Shown here piece after piece: positions 42,391 through 51,625 of a DNA stretch of 64,000 bases (position 1 is the first letter of the stretch; every line of letters begins with the position of its first letter). The translations under genes and the position numbers were made by a program. The notes beneath the pieces were generated by a model. It worked only from the letters and a program-made list of their open reading frames with translations, searched no databases and was not told the origin of the DNA. The DNA is from Gemmatimonadaceae bacterium (lineage in GTDB: Bacteria; Gemmatimonadota; Gemmatimonadetes; Gemmatimonadales; Gemmatimonadaceae): the NCBI GenBank assembly GCA_035606695.1, contig DATNEW010000016.1:1-64000 (forward strand). Reading direction: 5' to 3'.

Positions 42391-43125
42391 ATGCCTCTTA
42401 TGCCTCGATCGAACTTCGACCGTCTGTCCACCGCCTTCACCGCGGTGCTCGTCGCCTGCGCGCTGACCGTCACCGGCATGATGGTTCGCCGCGAATTCTT
42501 CCCGCCGGTGCGCGCCGCGGCGCCGGTCTCCCTTCCACCGCTCGACGTCTCCGCCCAGTGGGACGAGCTCACGTCGCACGGCACCGTCATCGGCTCGCCG
42601 TCGGCGCCAATTCGCGTCGTTGAATTCTCCGACTTTCAATGCCCCTTCTGCGCGAGCGTCCAAAGCACGCTGCGCACCTTGCGCCAGCGGAATCCGTCGC
42701 GCGTGGCCATCGTGTTTCGCAACTATCCGCTGTCGAACATCCACCCCTTTGCCCGTCAGGCGGCCACCGCCGCGGCCTGCGCCAACGAGCAACTGCGCTT
42801 CGAGGCCTACCACGACAAGCTGTTCGCCCAACAGGATTCCATCGGCATCAAGCCGTGGGCACAATTCGCGAAAGAGGCCGGCGTTCCCGACCTGCGCGCG
42901 TTCGAGACGTGCGTCGGGCGCGCCCCGTTTGACGCCGACGTGCAGCGCGACGTACAATTGGGTCAACGCATCGGTGTGAGTGGGACACCGACGATCGTCG
43001 TGCAAGGCCAAATGCTCCGGGCCGCACCAACGCTCGAGACGATCGAAAAGATGATGGCGGCCGAAGCGCCCGCGGCGAAGCGTGTGTCGGCTGTACCGGT
43101 CGCGGCTGTACCGCCGCGGAACTAA
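42391..43125 (+). CDS. Membrane-anchored DsbA-like thiol oxidoreductase (thioredoxin fold)
   Basis: A 244-residue protein with one N-terminal helix (about residues 14-32) as anchor or uncleaved signal. The thioredoxin-fold domain has FSDFQCPFCASVQ with the active site CPFC (84-87), NYPLSNIHPFARQAATAAAC and the cis-Pro loop GVSGTPTIVV. It is of the DsbA/DsbG-like Thioredoxin_4 type, facing the periplasm. The ATG at 42400 is an alternative start. Directly downstream of three Cys-rich peptide genes, it is a plausible disulfide catalyst for them. The ADOP permease follows after 28 bp. Confidence 0.85.
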   Translation: MPLMPRSNFDRLSTAFTAVLVACALTVTGMMVRREFFPPVRAAAPVSLPPLDVSAQWDELTSHGTVIGSPSAPIRVVEFSDFQCPFCASVQSTLRTLRQRNPSRVAIVFRNYPLSNIHPFARQAATAAACANEQLRFEAYHDKLFAQQDSIGIKPWAQFAKEAGVPDLRAFETCVGRAPFDADVQRDVQLGQRIGVSGTPTIVVQGQMLRAAPTLETIEKMMAAEAPAAKRVSAVPVAAVPPRN

Positions 43126-43153
43126 GGCATCGCCAACTCGGAGCCGGCAGAAC

Positions 43154-45565
43154 ATGATGCGCAGCGTCTACGACGATTTCCGCCTCGCGATCCGTCTGAT
43201 GATGAAGTCGCCGGGATTCAGCCTCGTGGCGATCTTCTCGCTGGCGATTGGAATCGGAGCCAATCTCACGGTGTTCTCGCTGGCCAACGGCCTGTTGTTG
43301 CGCACGTTGCCGGTGCGCGATCCCGCGACCGTCATCGAGATCTATGAAACGACGGGCGGCGATTATCGGCCGCTCTCGTACCCCGACCTCGCGCAGTACC
43401 GAACGGCACGCTCGCTGCGCGGGGTCGCGGCATATAGCGTCACGAATTTCGCTGTCGGAAGCGGCGCCGCGACACAACTCCACGCCGGCGCCTTCGTCGA
43501 CAGCAATTACTTCGCGCTGCTCGGCGTGGCGCCGATCGCCGGCCGCGATGTGCTCGGCAACAGCGAGCTGACACAGACGATGATCAGCACGCGCTTGGCT
43601 CGCGAGCTGTTCGGCACGGTCGATCGCGCGGTCGGAAGTTCGGTCACGGTCAACGGACGCGTGTTGAGCATCGGCGGCGTGCTGTCGCCCAAGTTCCAGC
43701 CGATCTTCGGGCTCTCGACGGATATCTTCGTGCCGCTCAGATCGAGAGCGACGCTCGAACCGGCGGCGCCACGGCTCGACGATTTCCTCGCGACGGGAAT
43801 GCAGGCCGTGGCTCGCACCACATCGAACGATGCGGGCCGAGTCGAGCACGAGCTCAATCTGATCGCCAAGCAACTCGACGCCAGCGCTCCGCGGCCGGGA
43901 CGCACGGCGCTGCCGCGGCGCATTCGCGTCGCGCAAGCGAGCGTGCTCGCACCGGGAGCGCGCGTCCCACTGACGGTGATCGCGCTGCTGATGTTCGTGG
44001 TGACGGGCCTCGTGCTGCTTCTGGCGTGCACCAACCTCGCGAATCTCCTGCTGTCGCGTGCGTCGGCTCGCCGGCGCGAGCTTGCGGTCCGCGCGGCGCT
44101 CGGTGCAACGCAGGCGCGCATCGTCCGCCAGCTCGTCTTCGAAGCCTTGGTGCTCGCGATGGCCGCGGGAGTCGCCGCCGTCCTTCTGGCGAACGCCGCG
44201 ACGGTAGGACTGCTCGCGCTCCTCCCGTCGGCGCCGTCGGGCCTGCTCGTGCCCGTGACGCCCGACGCGCGCATCATTCCCGCCGCCACGCTGTTCGCGG
44301 GCGTCGCCGCGCTGCTCTTCAGTCTCGGACCCGCGTTGAGCGCGACGCGCTACGATCTCGTCAGCGGACTCAAAGACTCGGGCGCCGGCTCGGGAATCAC
44401 CATTGGACAGATTCGTAATCGCCGGCGCCTGGTCGGCGTACAAGTTGGCATCACGACGGTGTTGCTCGTCACCGCGGGGTTGTTCGTGCGCAGTCTCGGC
44501 GCCGCTCGCGGGATGGACGCCGGCTTCGCCGCGGAGCGCGTCCTGTTGGCGACCGTCGACGTCAGTCGCCGCTTCCCGACTCCCGACGCGGGACGTCGCG
44601 CGTATGACGAGTTGCTGACACGGCTTCGTTCAGACGATGGCGTGCGAGATGCGTCGATCGTGCAGCGCGTCCCGCTCGACTTCGGCAATCAGGCGACCGT
44701 CTTTGCGGCCGCGGGTGGCGCTCCGATGGTGCGTCATGGCGCGGCGGATTGCAACATCGTCGGCACGCACTACTTCGCGACGATGGGGATTCCACTGCGC
44801 GCCGGGCGGGACTTCTCATCGGACGGCGGCGCGAACGAGGTAATCGTGAACGAAACGCTCGCGCGCAAATTCTTCCCACAGGGCGCGATCGGAAATCGTA
44901 TCGCCGTGCGCGGCGACGAGACCAGGTGGCTCGAGATCGTCGGCGTGGCGCGCGACGGCAAGTACCGCACGCTGACCGAAGCGCCGCAGCCGTTCATCTA
45001 TCTGCCGCACGCCGGCTCCTACGCCGGCGAGATGACCGTCGCGATCGCGACGCGCGGCGATGCGCGGAGCGCGCTCGCACTGCTTCGTGGCGCGGTGACT
45101 CGCGTCGATGCGAACATTCCCGTGTACCAGGTACGAACGGCCGACGATCATCTGCGCGCGGCACTGTTTCCGGCGCGCATGGCGGGCATTCTCCTCGGCA
45201 CGCTTGGCTCGTTGACGCTGGTGTTGGCGGCACTCGGTATTTACGGTGTCATGTCGTACGGCACACAGTTGCGCCGTGCCGAGATTGGTTTGCGGATGGC
45301 GCTGGGCGGTGAGGCGCAGGATGTGATGCTGCTCGTGGTGCGACAGGGAATGGCGCCGGTGGGATTCGGTATGGCGGCCGGTGTCGTGCTCGCCCTCCTG
45401 GTATCGCGCGGCATTCACGGTTTCCTCTACGGCATCACACCGATGGACCCGATTACATATGCCGGCGTCGCGGCGGTGATCGTCGTCACCGCGGTGCTTG
45501 CGTGTCTTCTGCCGGCGTGGCGTGCAACACGCATGTCGCCGTCCGTGGTGTTCCGCGAGGCGTAG
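43154..45565 (+). CDS. ADOP-type (MacB-like) orphan ABC permease
   Basis: An 803-residue permease of the acidobacterial duplicated orphan permease family. It opens with FRLAIRLMMKSPGFSLVAIF and the first helix SLAIGIGANLTVFSLANGLL, followed by a MacB periplasmic domain, three FtsX helices, a second periplasmic domain and three more helices ending PAWRATRMSPSVVFREA. FtsX/MacB proteins transmit ATPase strokes to export peptides or lipoproteins, but ADOP genes lack their own ATPase. A family that moves peptides or antibiotics next to the peptide cluster is suggestive. A terminator follows. Confidence 0.85.
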   Translation: MMRSVYDDFRLAIRLMMKSPGFSLVAIFSLAIGIGANLTVFSLANGLLLRTLPVRDPATVIEIYETTGGDYRPLSYPDLAQYRTARSLRGVAAYSVTNFAVGSGAATQLHAGAFVDSNYFALLGVAPIAGRDVLGNSELTQTMISTRLARELFGTVDRAVGSSVTVNGRVLSIGGVLSPKFQPIFGLSTDIFVPLRSRATLEPAAPRLDDFLATGMQAVARTTSNDAGRVEHELNLIAKQLDASAPRPGRTALPRRIRVAQASVLAPGARVPLTVIALLMFVVTGLVLLLACTNLANLLLSRASARRRELAVRAALGATQARIVRQLVFEALVLAMAAGVAAVLLANAATVGLLALLPSAPSGLLVPVTPDARIIPAATLFAGVAALLFSLGPALSATRYDLVSGLKDSGAGSGITIGQIRNRRRLVGVQVGITTVLLVTAGLFVRSLGAARGMDAGFAAERVLLATVDVSRRFPTPDAGRRAYDELLTRLRSDDGVRDASIVQRVPLDFGNQATVFAAAGGAPMVRHGAADCNIVGTHYFATMGIPLRAGRDFSSDGGANEVIVNETLARKFFPQGAIGNRIAVRGDETRWLEIVGVARDGKYRTLTEAPQPFIYLPHAGSYAGEMTVAIATRGDARSALALLRGAVTRVDANIPVYQVRTADDHLRAALFPARMAGILLGTLGSLTLVLAALGIYGVMSYGTQLRRAEIGLRMALGGEAQDVMLLVVRQGMAPVGFGMAAGVVLALLVSRGIHGFLYGITPMDPITYAGVAAVIVVTAVLACLLPAWRATRMSPSVVFREA

Positions 45566-45613
45566 GTCGCCTGCTATTCGCGTAATGACTGTTTCAGAAT
45601 GATGCAGGGAAAT

Positions 45614-45642
45614 GGCCCGCCGCTCTATCGGCGGGCCTTTTT
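45614..45642 (+). terminator. Rho-independent terminator after the ADOP gene
   Basis: Stem GGCCCGCCG pairs with CGGCGGGCC around a six-base loop, followed by TTTTT. It closes the peptide-DsbA-permease stretch, which has no other clear terminator inside, consistent with one transcription unit. Confidence 0.85.
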
Positions 45643-45717
45643 CTGACCTTGGAGCGGCTCGAGCGTCCTTGAGAAGGCGTACCCGGCACCCCACCCCTCC
45701 GCCAGCGAAGGACCATC

Positions 45718-46518
45718 ATGAGCGATCCTGTAACATCGCCCCCGGGCAACCTGCAGTTCGACCGCGCTGTCGCCGGCGCGGCGGTGTCCGCCCGCGTTGC
45801 CGGCGTTGCCGGCCTCGCTGGTGTCGCGTGCAGCCTGTGCGGCAAGAGCATCAAGGATTATTACTACTCACGGGCCGGCGCCTCGATCTGTACCTCGTGC
45901 AAGCTCGCGATCGAGCGCGCGGGCGGCAGCGGTTCCGGCGCCGGCGTCTTCGGCAAGGCGGCACTGTTTGGACTCGGCGCCGCGCTCGCCGGCGCCGCCG
46001 TCTACTATGCCGTCATCGCGATGTTCGATCTCGAGATCGGCATCGTCGCCATTCTCATCGGCTACATGGTCGGCCGGGCGATTCGCGCATCGCACCCGAA
46101 TGCGAAGGGCCGCAAATACCAGGTCCTCGCCGCGGTGCTCGTGTACTTCTCGGTCGGCATGGCGTACATGCCGCTGCTGTTCACGGAGGCGCGTCACGCC
46201 GCGCGCACGGCAAAGACGCACGCGGCAGCGACCGCGGCTCGGACGCCGGCACCAACCGACAGCGCGGCGGCCGGCGCGGATTCGCTTGCGTCGGCGCCAC
46301 CCGTTCAAACGAAACACGTTTCGCCGCTCATGGTGCTCGTTAGCGTAATCGCACTCGCGTTCGCCCTTCCCGTGATGGCGATCTTCAGCTCCGTCACGGG
46401 CATCATCACCGCGCTCATCATCGGATTCGGCATACGCCGCGCGTGGCGCATGACCGCGGGCGTCCCGGAAGATCCCATTACCGGACCGCTTCGCCTGGCC
46501 GGGTCGGCCGCCGGCTGA
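45718..46518 (+). CDS. Zinc-ribbon-containing membrane protein, unknown
   Basis: A 266-residue protein. Residues about 38-63 hold two Cys pairs (CSLCGKSI and ICTSC) in a zinc-ribbon-like order, before about four hydrophobic segments (AALFGLGAALAGAAVYYAVI, IVAILIGYMVGRAI, LAAVLVYFSVGMAYMPLLF, VSVIALAFALPVMAIF). The next gene, three bases downstream, is a zinc-ribbon M50 protease, suggesting a pair. No family was recognised. Confidence 0.68.
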   Translation: MSDPVTSPPGNLQFDRAVAGAAVSARVAGVAGLAGVACSLCGKSIKDYYYSRAGASICTSCKLAIERAGGSGSGAGVFGKAALFGLGAALAGAAVYYAVIAMFDLEIGIVAILIGYMVGRAIRASHPNAKGRKYQVLAAVLVYFSVGMAYMPLLFTEARHAARTAKTHAAATAARTPAPTDSAAAGADSLASAPPVQTKHVSPLMVLVSVIALAFALPVMAIFSSVTGIITALIIGFGIRRAWRMTAGVPEDPITGPLRLAGSAAG

Positions 46519-46521
46519 TCG

Positions 46522-47532
46522 ATGGGCGAAGCAACGGCGGCGACGAGTGGAACGCCATGCGCGGAGTGCGGCACGGAGCTGGTGCCGCTGGCGCTCGCGT
46601 GTCCCGCGTGCGCGACGCTCGTGCATGGCGATCGCCTCAAGCAAATCGCGCTGAGCGCCGGTGAGCGCGAGCGCGCCGGCGATCTGGCCATGGCGATTCA
46701 GACGTGGAATCGCGCCTTGCCGCTGCTGCCCGCGGAAAGCGAGCAGTATGCGACGATTCGCAAGCACATGACGACGCTCGCGACGACCATGCAAGAGCGC
46801 GCCGCGGCGCAAACGAAGGCCGCGCGCGCCCGCATGCCGGCGTGGAAGCGCGGCCTGGCCAGCGCCGGCGGCGTGTTCCTGCTCGCATTAGGAAAGTTGA
46901 AATTCCTGCTGCTCGGCCTGACGAAACTGAGCACGCTGCTGTCGATGGTCGCATTCTTCGGCGTGTACTGGAACGCGTACGGCTGGCCGCTCGCGCTGGG
47001 ACTCGTGCTGTCGATTTACATCCACGAGATGGGCCACGTGATGGAGCTGAGACGCTTGGGCATCGCCGCCGGAGCGCCGATCTTCATTCCCGGCATCGGC
47101 GCACTCGTCCGGCTCAAACAGCGTGTCGACGATCCGCTGACCGACGCGAAGATCGGCCTCGCGGGTCCGATCTGGGGAACGGTCGCCGGCCTCGCCGCCT
47201 TCGGCGTGTATCTCGCGACGCATTCCGCGACGTGGGGCGCCATCGCACAGCTCACGGCGTGGATCAACCTGTTCAATCTGATTCCGATCTGGCAGCTCGA
47301 CGGATCGCGCGGCTTTCACGCCCTCGATCGCAACGGCCGTCTCGCCATCGTCGGGTTCGCGGGCGTGCTGTTTCTGCTCACGTCACAGAAATGGCTGGTC
47401 GTCATCGCGCTGGTCGGCGCGTACCGCGCATTCAAGCCCGCGGTCTCGAGCTCCAATCGCGGCATCCTGATCACGTTCGCGCTGCTCCTCGCGACGCTCG
47501 CCGGTTTGTCGTCGATTCAGCCGCTCGGCTGA
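46522..47532 (+). CDS. Site-2 protease family (M50) with N-terminal zinc ribbon
   Basis: A 336-residue membrane protease. The N-terminal ribbon has Cys13, Cys16, Cys27 and Cys30 (TPCAECG, LACPAC). A helical segment (about 40-105) resembles a small TPR-like region. The M50 core has the metal motif H168-E-M-G-H172 in SIYIHEMGHVM and the second motif NLIPIWQLDG with Asp260. About six hydrophobic segments surround it. It would cleave membrane proteins in the bilayer. It lies next to a zinc-ribbon membrane protein. Its stop overlaps the convergent fucosidase by 16 bp. Confidence 0.87.
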   Translation: MGEATAATSGTPCAECGTELVPLALACPACATLVHGDRLKQIALSAGERERAGDLAMAIQTWNRALPLLPAESEQYATIRKHMTTLATTMQERAAAQTKAARARMPAWKRGLASAGGVFLLALGKLKFLLLGLTKLSTLLSMVAFFGVYWNAYGWPLALGLVLSIYIHEMGHVMELRRLGIAAGAPIFIPGIGALVRLKQRVDDPLTDAKIGLAGPIWGTVAGLAAFGVYLATHSATWGAIAQLTAWINLFNLIPIWQLDGSRGFHALDRNGRLAIVGFAGVLFLLTSQKWLVVIALVGAYRAFKPAVSSSNRGILITFALLLATLAGLSSIQPLG

Positions 47533-48887
47533 GCCACCGCGTAAAGCGCGATTCGCGGCGGCCGCGGCGCATCGACGGCATCGTCGATCGTCAACCGCAC
47601 ACGGCGCACAGCTACGGGATCAAATCGATCGAGCTTGCGAAATCCGATCGTCGTGCCGTGCGACAGCTCTCGCCACCCATCCGCTCCTTCACCCGACAGC
47701 GTGTAGCGCGCGATCACCTGTCCCGCCGACAGATCCTCGCGCAAATCCGCGATCGCGATGCGCGTCGGCTCGTCGAAACCGATCGTGGCGACCGCTGTTC
47801 TGTCTCCGGTGCGTTGCCACACGAGGTGCCGCCGCTCTGAAACGTCGCGCGCGAACATCGCATCGCGTGTCGTTCGAAACGCCTTCAGGTGCGCGACGTC
47901 GGTTTCGTGCAACACCCCATCGCGCGTCGGCGGCACGTTCAACAACAACTTCGAGTTTCGCCCAACCGACGTGAGGTACAATCCCACGAGATCGTCCGCG
48001 CTCTTCACGCGCGCGTCCTCCGCCGGATGATGAAACCACCCCGGCCGAATGGACACGTCGGTCTCACCGGGACGCCACACGCTGCCGTTCGGGTCACCGT
48101 GCTGGAGCATGTCGATCACCGCCGGACCATCGGCGCCTGGATAGGGCACGACCGCCGGGTCGACCGTGGACCAATTGGTATCTCCCGCGACACCACGCTC
48201 GTTGCCGATCCACCGCACGTCCGGACCGGCGTCCGAAAACATCACCGCGTTGGGCTGCAGCTTGCGTACGGTGCCCCAGAAGCGCGGCCAATCGTACACC
48301 TGCTTTCGCCCGTTTGGCCCTTCGCCGTTGGCGCCATCGAACCACACTTCGGCGACTTCCCCGTACTGTGTGAGCAGCTCGGTGAGTTGATCGCAATAGA
48401 AGTCGTTATAGCGCGGAGAATCGCCATACACCGGCGCATTGCGATCCCACGGCGACAGATACAACCCGGGCCGCAGCGACTCAGCGCGACAGGCGTCGAC
48501 GAATTCGCGAACCACGTCTCCGTGTCCGTCACGCCACGGACTGCTGGCGACGGAGTGCGTCGTCGTGCGCGTAGGCCACAAGCAGAACCCGTCGTGATGC
48601 TTCGCCGTGAGAATCATCGCGTGGAAGCCGGCGGCGCGTGCCGTGCGCGCCCACTGCCGCGCATCCAGCTGTGTCGGAATGAAAATCGCCGGATCTTCGC
48701 GACCGTCGCCCCACTCGCGATCCGTGAACGTGTTCACCCCGAAATGGAGAAACATCGCGAGCTCGTCGCGCTGCCACCGAAGTTGCGGAGCCGACGGCGT
48801 CGGGCGCGCGGCAGCGTACGGCGCGCGCCGCAGCGCGAGACCGCCGAGGCCTGCCGCACTGATCGCCAGAAAGTCGCGGCGTTTCAT
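47517..48887 (-). CDS. Alpha-L-fucosidase, glycoside hydrolase family 29
   Basis: A 456-residue exported enzyme with a Tat-type signal (KRRDFLAISAAGLGG). Landmarks are MFLHFGVNTFTDREWGDG, ILTAKHHDGFCLWPT, SPWDRNAPVYGDSPRYNDFY and the nucleophile Asp in VAEVWFDGANGEG. The GH29 barrel is followed by a short beta domain. It removes alpha-linked L-fucose from glycans. The ATG at 48887 overlaps the GH3 stop (ATGA); the open frame upstream is inside the GH3 gene. It is the last gene of a three-gene minus-strand operon. Confidence 0.87.
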   Translation of the reverse strand: MKRRDFLAISAAGLGGLALRRAPYAAARPTPSAPQLRWQRDELAMFLHFGVNTFTDREWGDGREDPAIFIPTQLDARQWARTARAAGFHAMILTAKHHDGFCLWPTRTTTHSVASSPWRDGHGDVVREFVDACRAESLRPGLYLSPWDRNAPVYGDSPRYNDFYCDQLTELLTQYGEVAEVWFDGANGEGPNGRKQVYDWPRFWGTVRKLQPNAVMFSDAGPDVRWIGNERGVAGDTNWSTVDPAVVPYPGADGPAVIDMLQHGDPNGSVWRPGETDVSIRPGWFHHPAEDARVKSADDLVGLYLTSVGRNSKLLLNVPPTRDGVLHETDVAHLKAFRTTRDAMFARDVSERRHLVWQRTGDRTAVATIGFDEPTRIAIADLREDLSAGQVIARYTLSGEGADGWRELSHGTTIGFRKLDRFDPVAVRRVRLTIDDAVDAPRPPRIALYAVAQPSG

Positions 48888-51625
48888 CGAACGACCAGCT
48901 CGCCGCGAAGCCGAATGTCCCGGGACGACGCGCCTATCATCAGGCGGAACGTTCCGGGCTCGACGACCCATTGCCCGCGCGCGTCGACCATGTGCAGCTC
49001 GGCGGGCGACAGTCGGAAACTGACGTCGCGCGATTCGCCCGGCGCGAGATGCACGCGCGCGAACCCCTCGAGCTGCATCACGGGGCGGCCCGTCGTCGCC
49101 AACAGGTCCCGCAGATAGAGTTGCACGACTTCATCGCCGTCGCGCGCGCCGGTGTTTTTCACGCGGCAGCTGACCGTCGCGGTCCCTGACGGGTCGATCG
49201 TCGCCGGCTCGATCGAGAGATTTGAGTACTCGAATGAGGAATAACTCAAGCCGAACCCGAACGGAAACAGCGGCTGACCGGTCAGGTCGACATAGTCGTC
49301 GCCCCGGCCCGTCGGCTGATGGTTGTAGACGAGCGGAAGCTGGCCTTCGGCAATGGGAAACGTGATCGGCAGGCGACCCGCCGGATCGGCGTCGCCAAAC
49401 AACACGTCGGCCACGGCTCGTCCTCCCTCTTCGCCCGGATACCACACGTCGATCACCGCGGCCACGTTCTCCAGCCAATGACTCATCGTGATCGCGCTGC
49501 CGCCGACCAGGGCGACGACGACCGGCGTTCCCGTCGCCGCGACGCGCTGAATCAACTCCTCCTGATGGCCCGGAAGCCCGAGCAGCGCACGGTCGCGGAA
49601 TTCGCCTTCTTCGATGCCGGCCACAATAACAGCCACACGGCTTTGCCTGGCGATCGCCACGGCGCTGTCGATTTGCGTGCGCCACGTCTCGTCGTGCCCC
49701 GCGTCCCATATCAGCTTCACGCGCGCGTTGCCTGTGCTCTCGAAGTACTCCAGGCGAATCGAGTGCCGCGTGCCGGGCGCGAAGTCTACGGGCGCGAGAT
49801 GGTGCGAGTACGACTGCTTGCGCCAATCGTCGATCGCGAGACGATCGTCGACATACAGGCGATACCCGTCGTTTCCTTCGACGCCAACTGAATGCACGCC
49901 GTTCGCGGGCGCGGTGATCGTGCCCGTCCACCTCACCGAATACCAGTCGAACGGAATTCCGCGCGCCGGTGAGCTCAGCGTCCAACCGAAATCGACTCGC
50001 GGGTCCGTGCGCACGACGCGGGGCGTGCCGGCCAGCGCGTTATTGTCGAAGTACTCGCCATGCAACCCGCGCTCGGCCCCATTGCTCAGAAAATCGGCGG
50101 GTACGATCGCGTACTCGCGCGGCATGCGTTCCGCCCCGCGCGCGTAGCGCACCTTCGCCGCACCGATCGTTTCGCGAATGCCGTCGAGAATGGAGACCGC
50201 GGCGCGCGGCGGCCCGCTGTAGCCGCCGAGTCGCGCGTCGGCGGCGTCTTCGCCGATGACGGCAACGGAGGCGAGCGACTTCGCGAGCGGCAGCGTGTGG
50301 CCTTCGTTGCGAAGCAGCACGATCGCTTCGCGTGCCGCGTCGCGCGCGAGCGAACTATGATAAACCGAATGGTTTACCGTTGCCGCGCTATCCGGGTCGA
50401 CGTACGGATGTTCGAACAACCCGAGCTCGAACTTGGCGCGCAGCACGCGCGCCACCGCGGTATCGATCACCGCCGGCGCGATGAGCCCGTGCCGAAACGC
50501 GTCGAGGTACCCGCGATACTGCGGATACGCCGACTGAAAGATCACGTCGAGCCCCGCGTTCACGGCGTCGGCCGTCGCGGCGGCGGTGTTTGGTTCAGTA
50601 AACTGTAATACCGTCGGTCCGCCCGTCGCGGCCTGATCGGAAATGACGAAGCCCTTGAACTTCCACTCGTCGCGCAGTGTGCCGGTGAGCAGCGCGCGAT
50701 TCTGCGTCGCCGGTATGCCGTTCACCGAGTTGTACGCCGTCATGATCGAGCGGGCATGCCCCTCGTCGATCGCCGCGCGGAACGGCGGAAAGAATTCTTC
50801 CTCGAGCATGCGCTGGCTGAAATCGACCGGATAGCTGTCGCGGCCGCCCTCACCGATGTTCGCGACGAAATGCTTCGGCGTCGCAATGACGCCCGTGCTC
50901 TCCATCGCGCCGACGAAGGCCACCGCCATGCGCGACGAGAGATACGGATCTTCGCCGTACGTCTCCTCGACGCGGCCCCACCGCACGTCGTTCGCGATGT
51001 TGACCACGGGCGACAGCACCTGGCGAATGCCGCGGCTGCGAGTCTCGCCCGCAATCGCGAGCGCCACGCGATGCATGAGCGTCGTGTCCCACGTGGCCGC
51101 GAGCCCGATCGCGGCCGGAAACATCGTCGACCCTTCCCGTCCGAGGCCGCGCACGGCTTCCTCGAACGGAATGATCGGAATGCCAAGCCGCGTGCGCTCG
51201 ACGAAGTAGCGCTGAATGGCGTTGATTCGTTCCGCATGCGCGCGCGCCGCCGCGTTCGCGTCGACCCGTTTGCCTTGCGGCGCAACCGAGATCTGCAGCC
51301 CGAACACGCCATGCGAATAATCGTATGACGAGTCGTCGAGGCTGCCGGGAATCATGAAGAGCTGCCAGAACTTTTCCTCGAGCGTCATGCGCCCGAGGAG
51401 ATCGTGCACGCGCGCATCGGTCGGCAGCGCGGGATTCTTGTATGCCGGTGTTTGCGCGCCCGCGCCCAACGCGGCGGCTACGAGAAGTACGATCGCGAGC
51501 GGTCGGTCATTCCGAGCCGCCGCTCCCCTGTCATTCCGAGCCGCAGGCGAGGAATCCACCGTCCCGGTAGAGGGGCCAGCCTCTCTACCAACGCACCAGA
51601 TTCCTCGCTTCGCTCGGAATGACAT
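48884..51625 (-). CDS. Glycoside hydrolase family 3 with PA14 domain; repeat-derived N-terminus
   Basis: A 913-residue secreted beta-glycosidase as read from the ATG at 51625. The first ~41 residues (MSFRAKRGIW...AARNDR) are encoded by a family-1 repeat; a signal-like core PLAIVLLVAAALGAGAQ follows. Domains: GH3 N-domain with nucleophile Asp in KGFVISDQ, GH3 C-domain beginning AREAIVLLRNEGHTLPLA, an inserted PA14 domain (about residues 505-655, GLHGEYFDNNALAG), then the FN3-like domain (PFGFGLSYSSFEYSNL). The only ATG in frame before the signal core is inside the repeat; a GTG (residue 23) is an alternative. It directly follows the M28 stop and precedes GH29. Confidence 0.85.
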   Translation of the reverse strand: MSFRAKRGIWCVGREAGPSTGTVDSSPAARNDRGAAARNDRPLAIVLLVAAALGAGAQTPAYKNPALPTDARVHDLLGRMTLEEKFWQLFMIPGSLDDSSYDYSHGVFGLQISVAPQGKRVDANAAARAHAERINAIQRYFVERTRLGIPIIPFEEAVRGLGREGSTMFPAAIGLAATWDTTLMHRVALAIAGETRSRGIRQVLSPVVNIANDVRWGRVEETYGEDPYLSSRMAVAFVGAMESTGVIATPKHFVANIGEGGRDSYPVDFSQRMLEEEFFPPFRAAIDEGHARSIMTAYNSVNGIPATQNRALLTGTLRDEWKFKGFVISDQAATGGPTVLQFTEPNTAAATADAVNAGLDVIFQSAYPQYRGYLDAFRHGLIAPAVIDTAVARVLRAKFELGLFEHPYVDPDSAATVNHSVYHSSLARDAAREAIVLLRNEGHTLPLAKSLASVAVIGEDAADARLGGYSGPPRAAVSILDGIRETIGAAKVRYARGAERMPREYAIVPADFLSNGAERGLHGEYFDNNALAGTPRVVRTDPRVDFGWTLSSPARGIPFDWYSVRWTGTITAPANGVHSVGVEGNDGYRLYVDDRLAIDDWRKQSYSHHLAPVDFAPGTRHSIRLEYFESTGNARVKLIWDAGHDETWRTQIDSAVAIARQSRVAVIVAGIEEGEFRDRALLGLPGHQEELIQRVAATGTPVVVALVGGSAITMSHWLENVAAVIDVWYPGEEGGRAVADVLFGDADPAGRLPITFPIAEGQLPLVYNHQPTGRGDDYVDLTGQPLFPFGFGLSYSSFEYSNLSIEPATIDPSGTATVSCRVKNTGARDGDEVVQLYLRDLLATTGRPVMQLEGFARVHLAPGESRDVSFRLSPAELHMVDARGQWVVEPGTFRLMIGASSRDIRLRGELVVR
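51506..51623. repeat. Interspersed inverted-repeat element, family 1 (copy c), inside a gene's 5' end
   Basis: A 118-bp copy with ends GTCATTCCGAGC (51506, duplicated at 51530) and GCTCGGAATGAC (51612-51623). It covers codons 2 to about 41 of the GH3 gene; its right junction forms the start codon AATGTCATTCC on the minus strand. This shows the element can land in a coding region without disrupting the frame. Confidence 0.85.
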
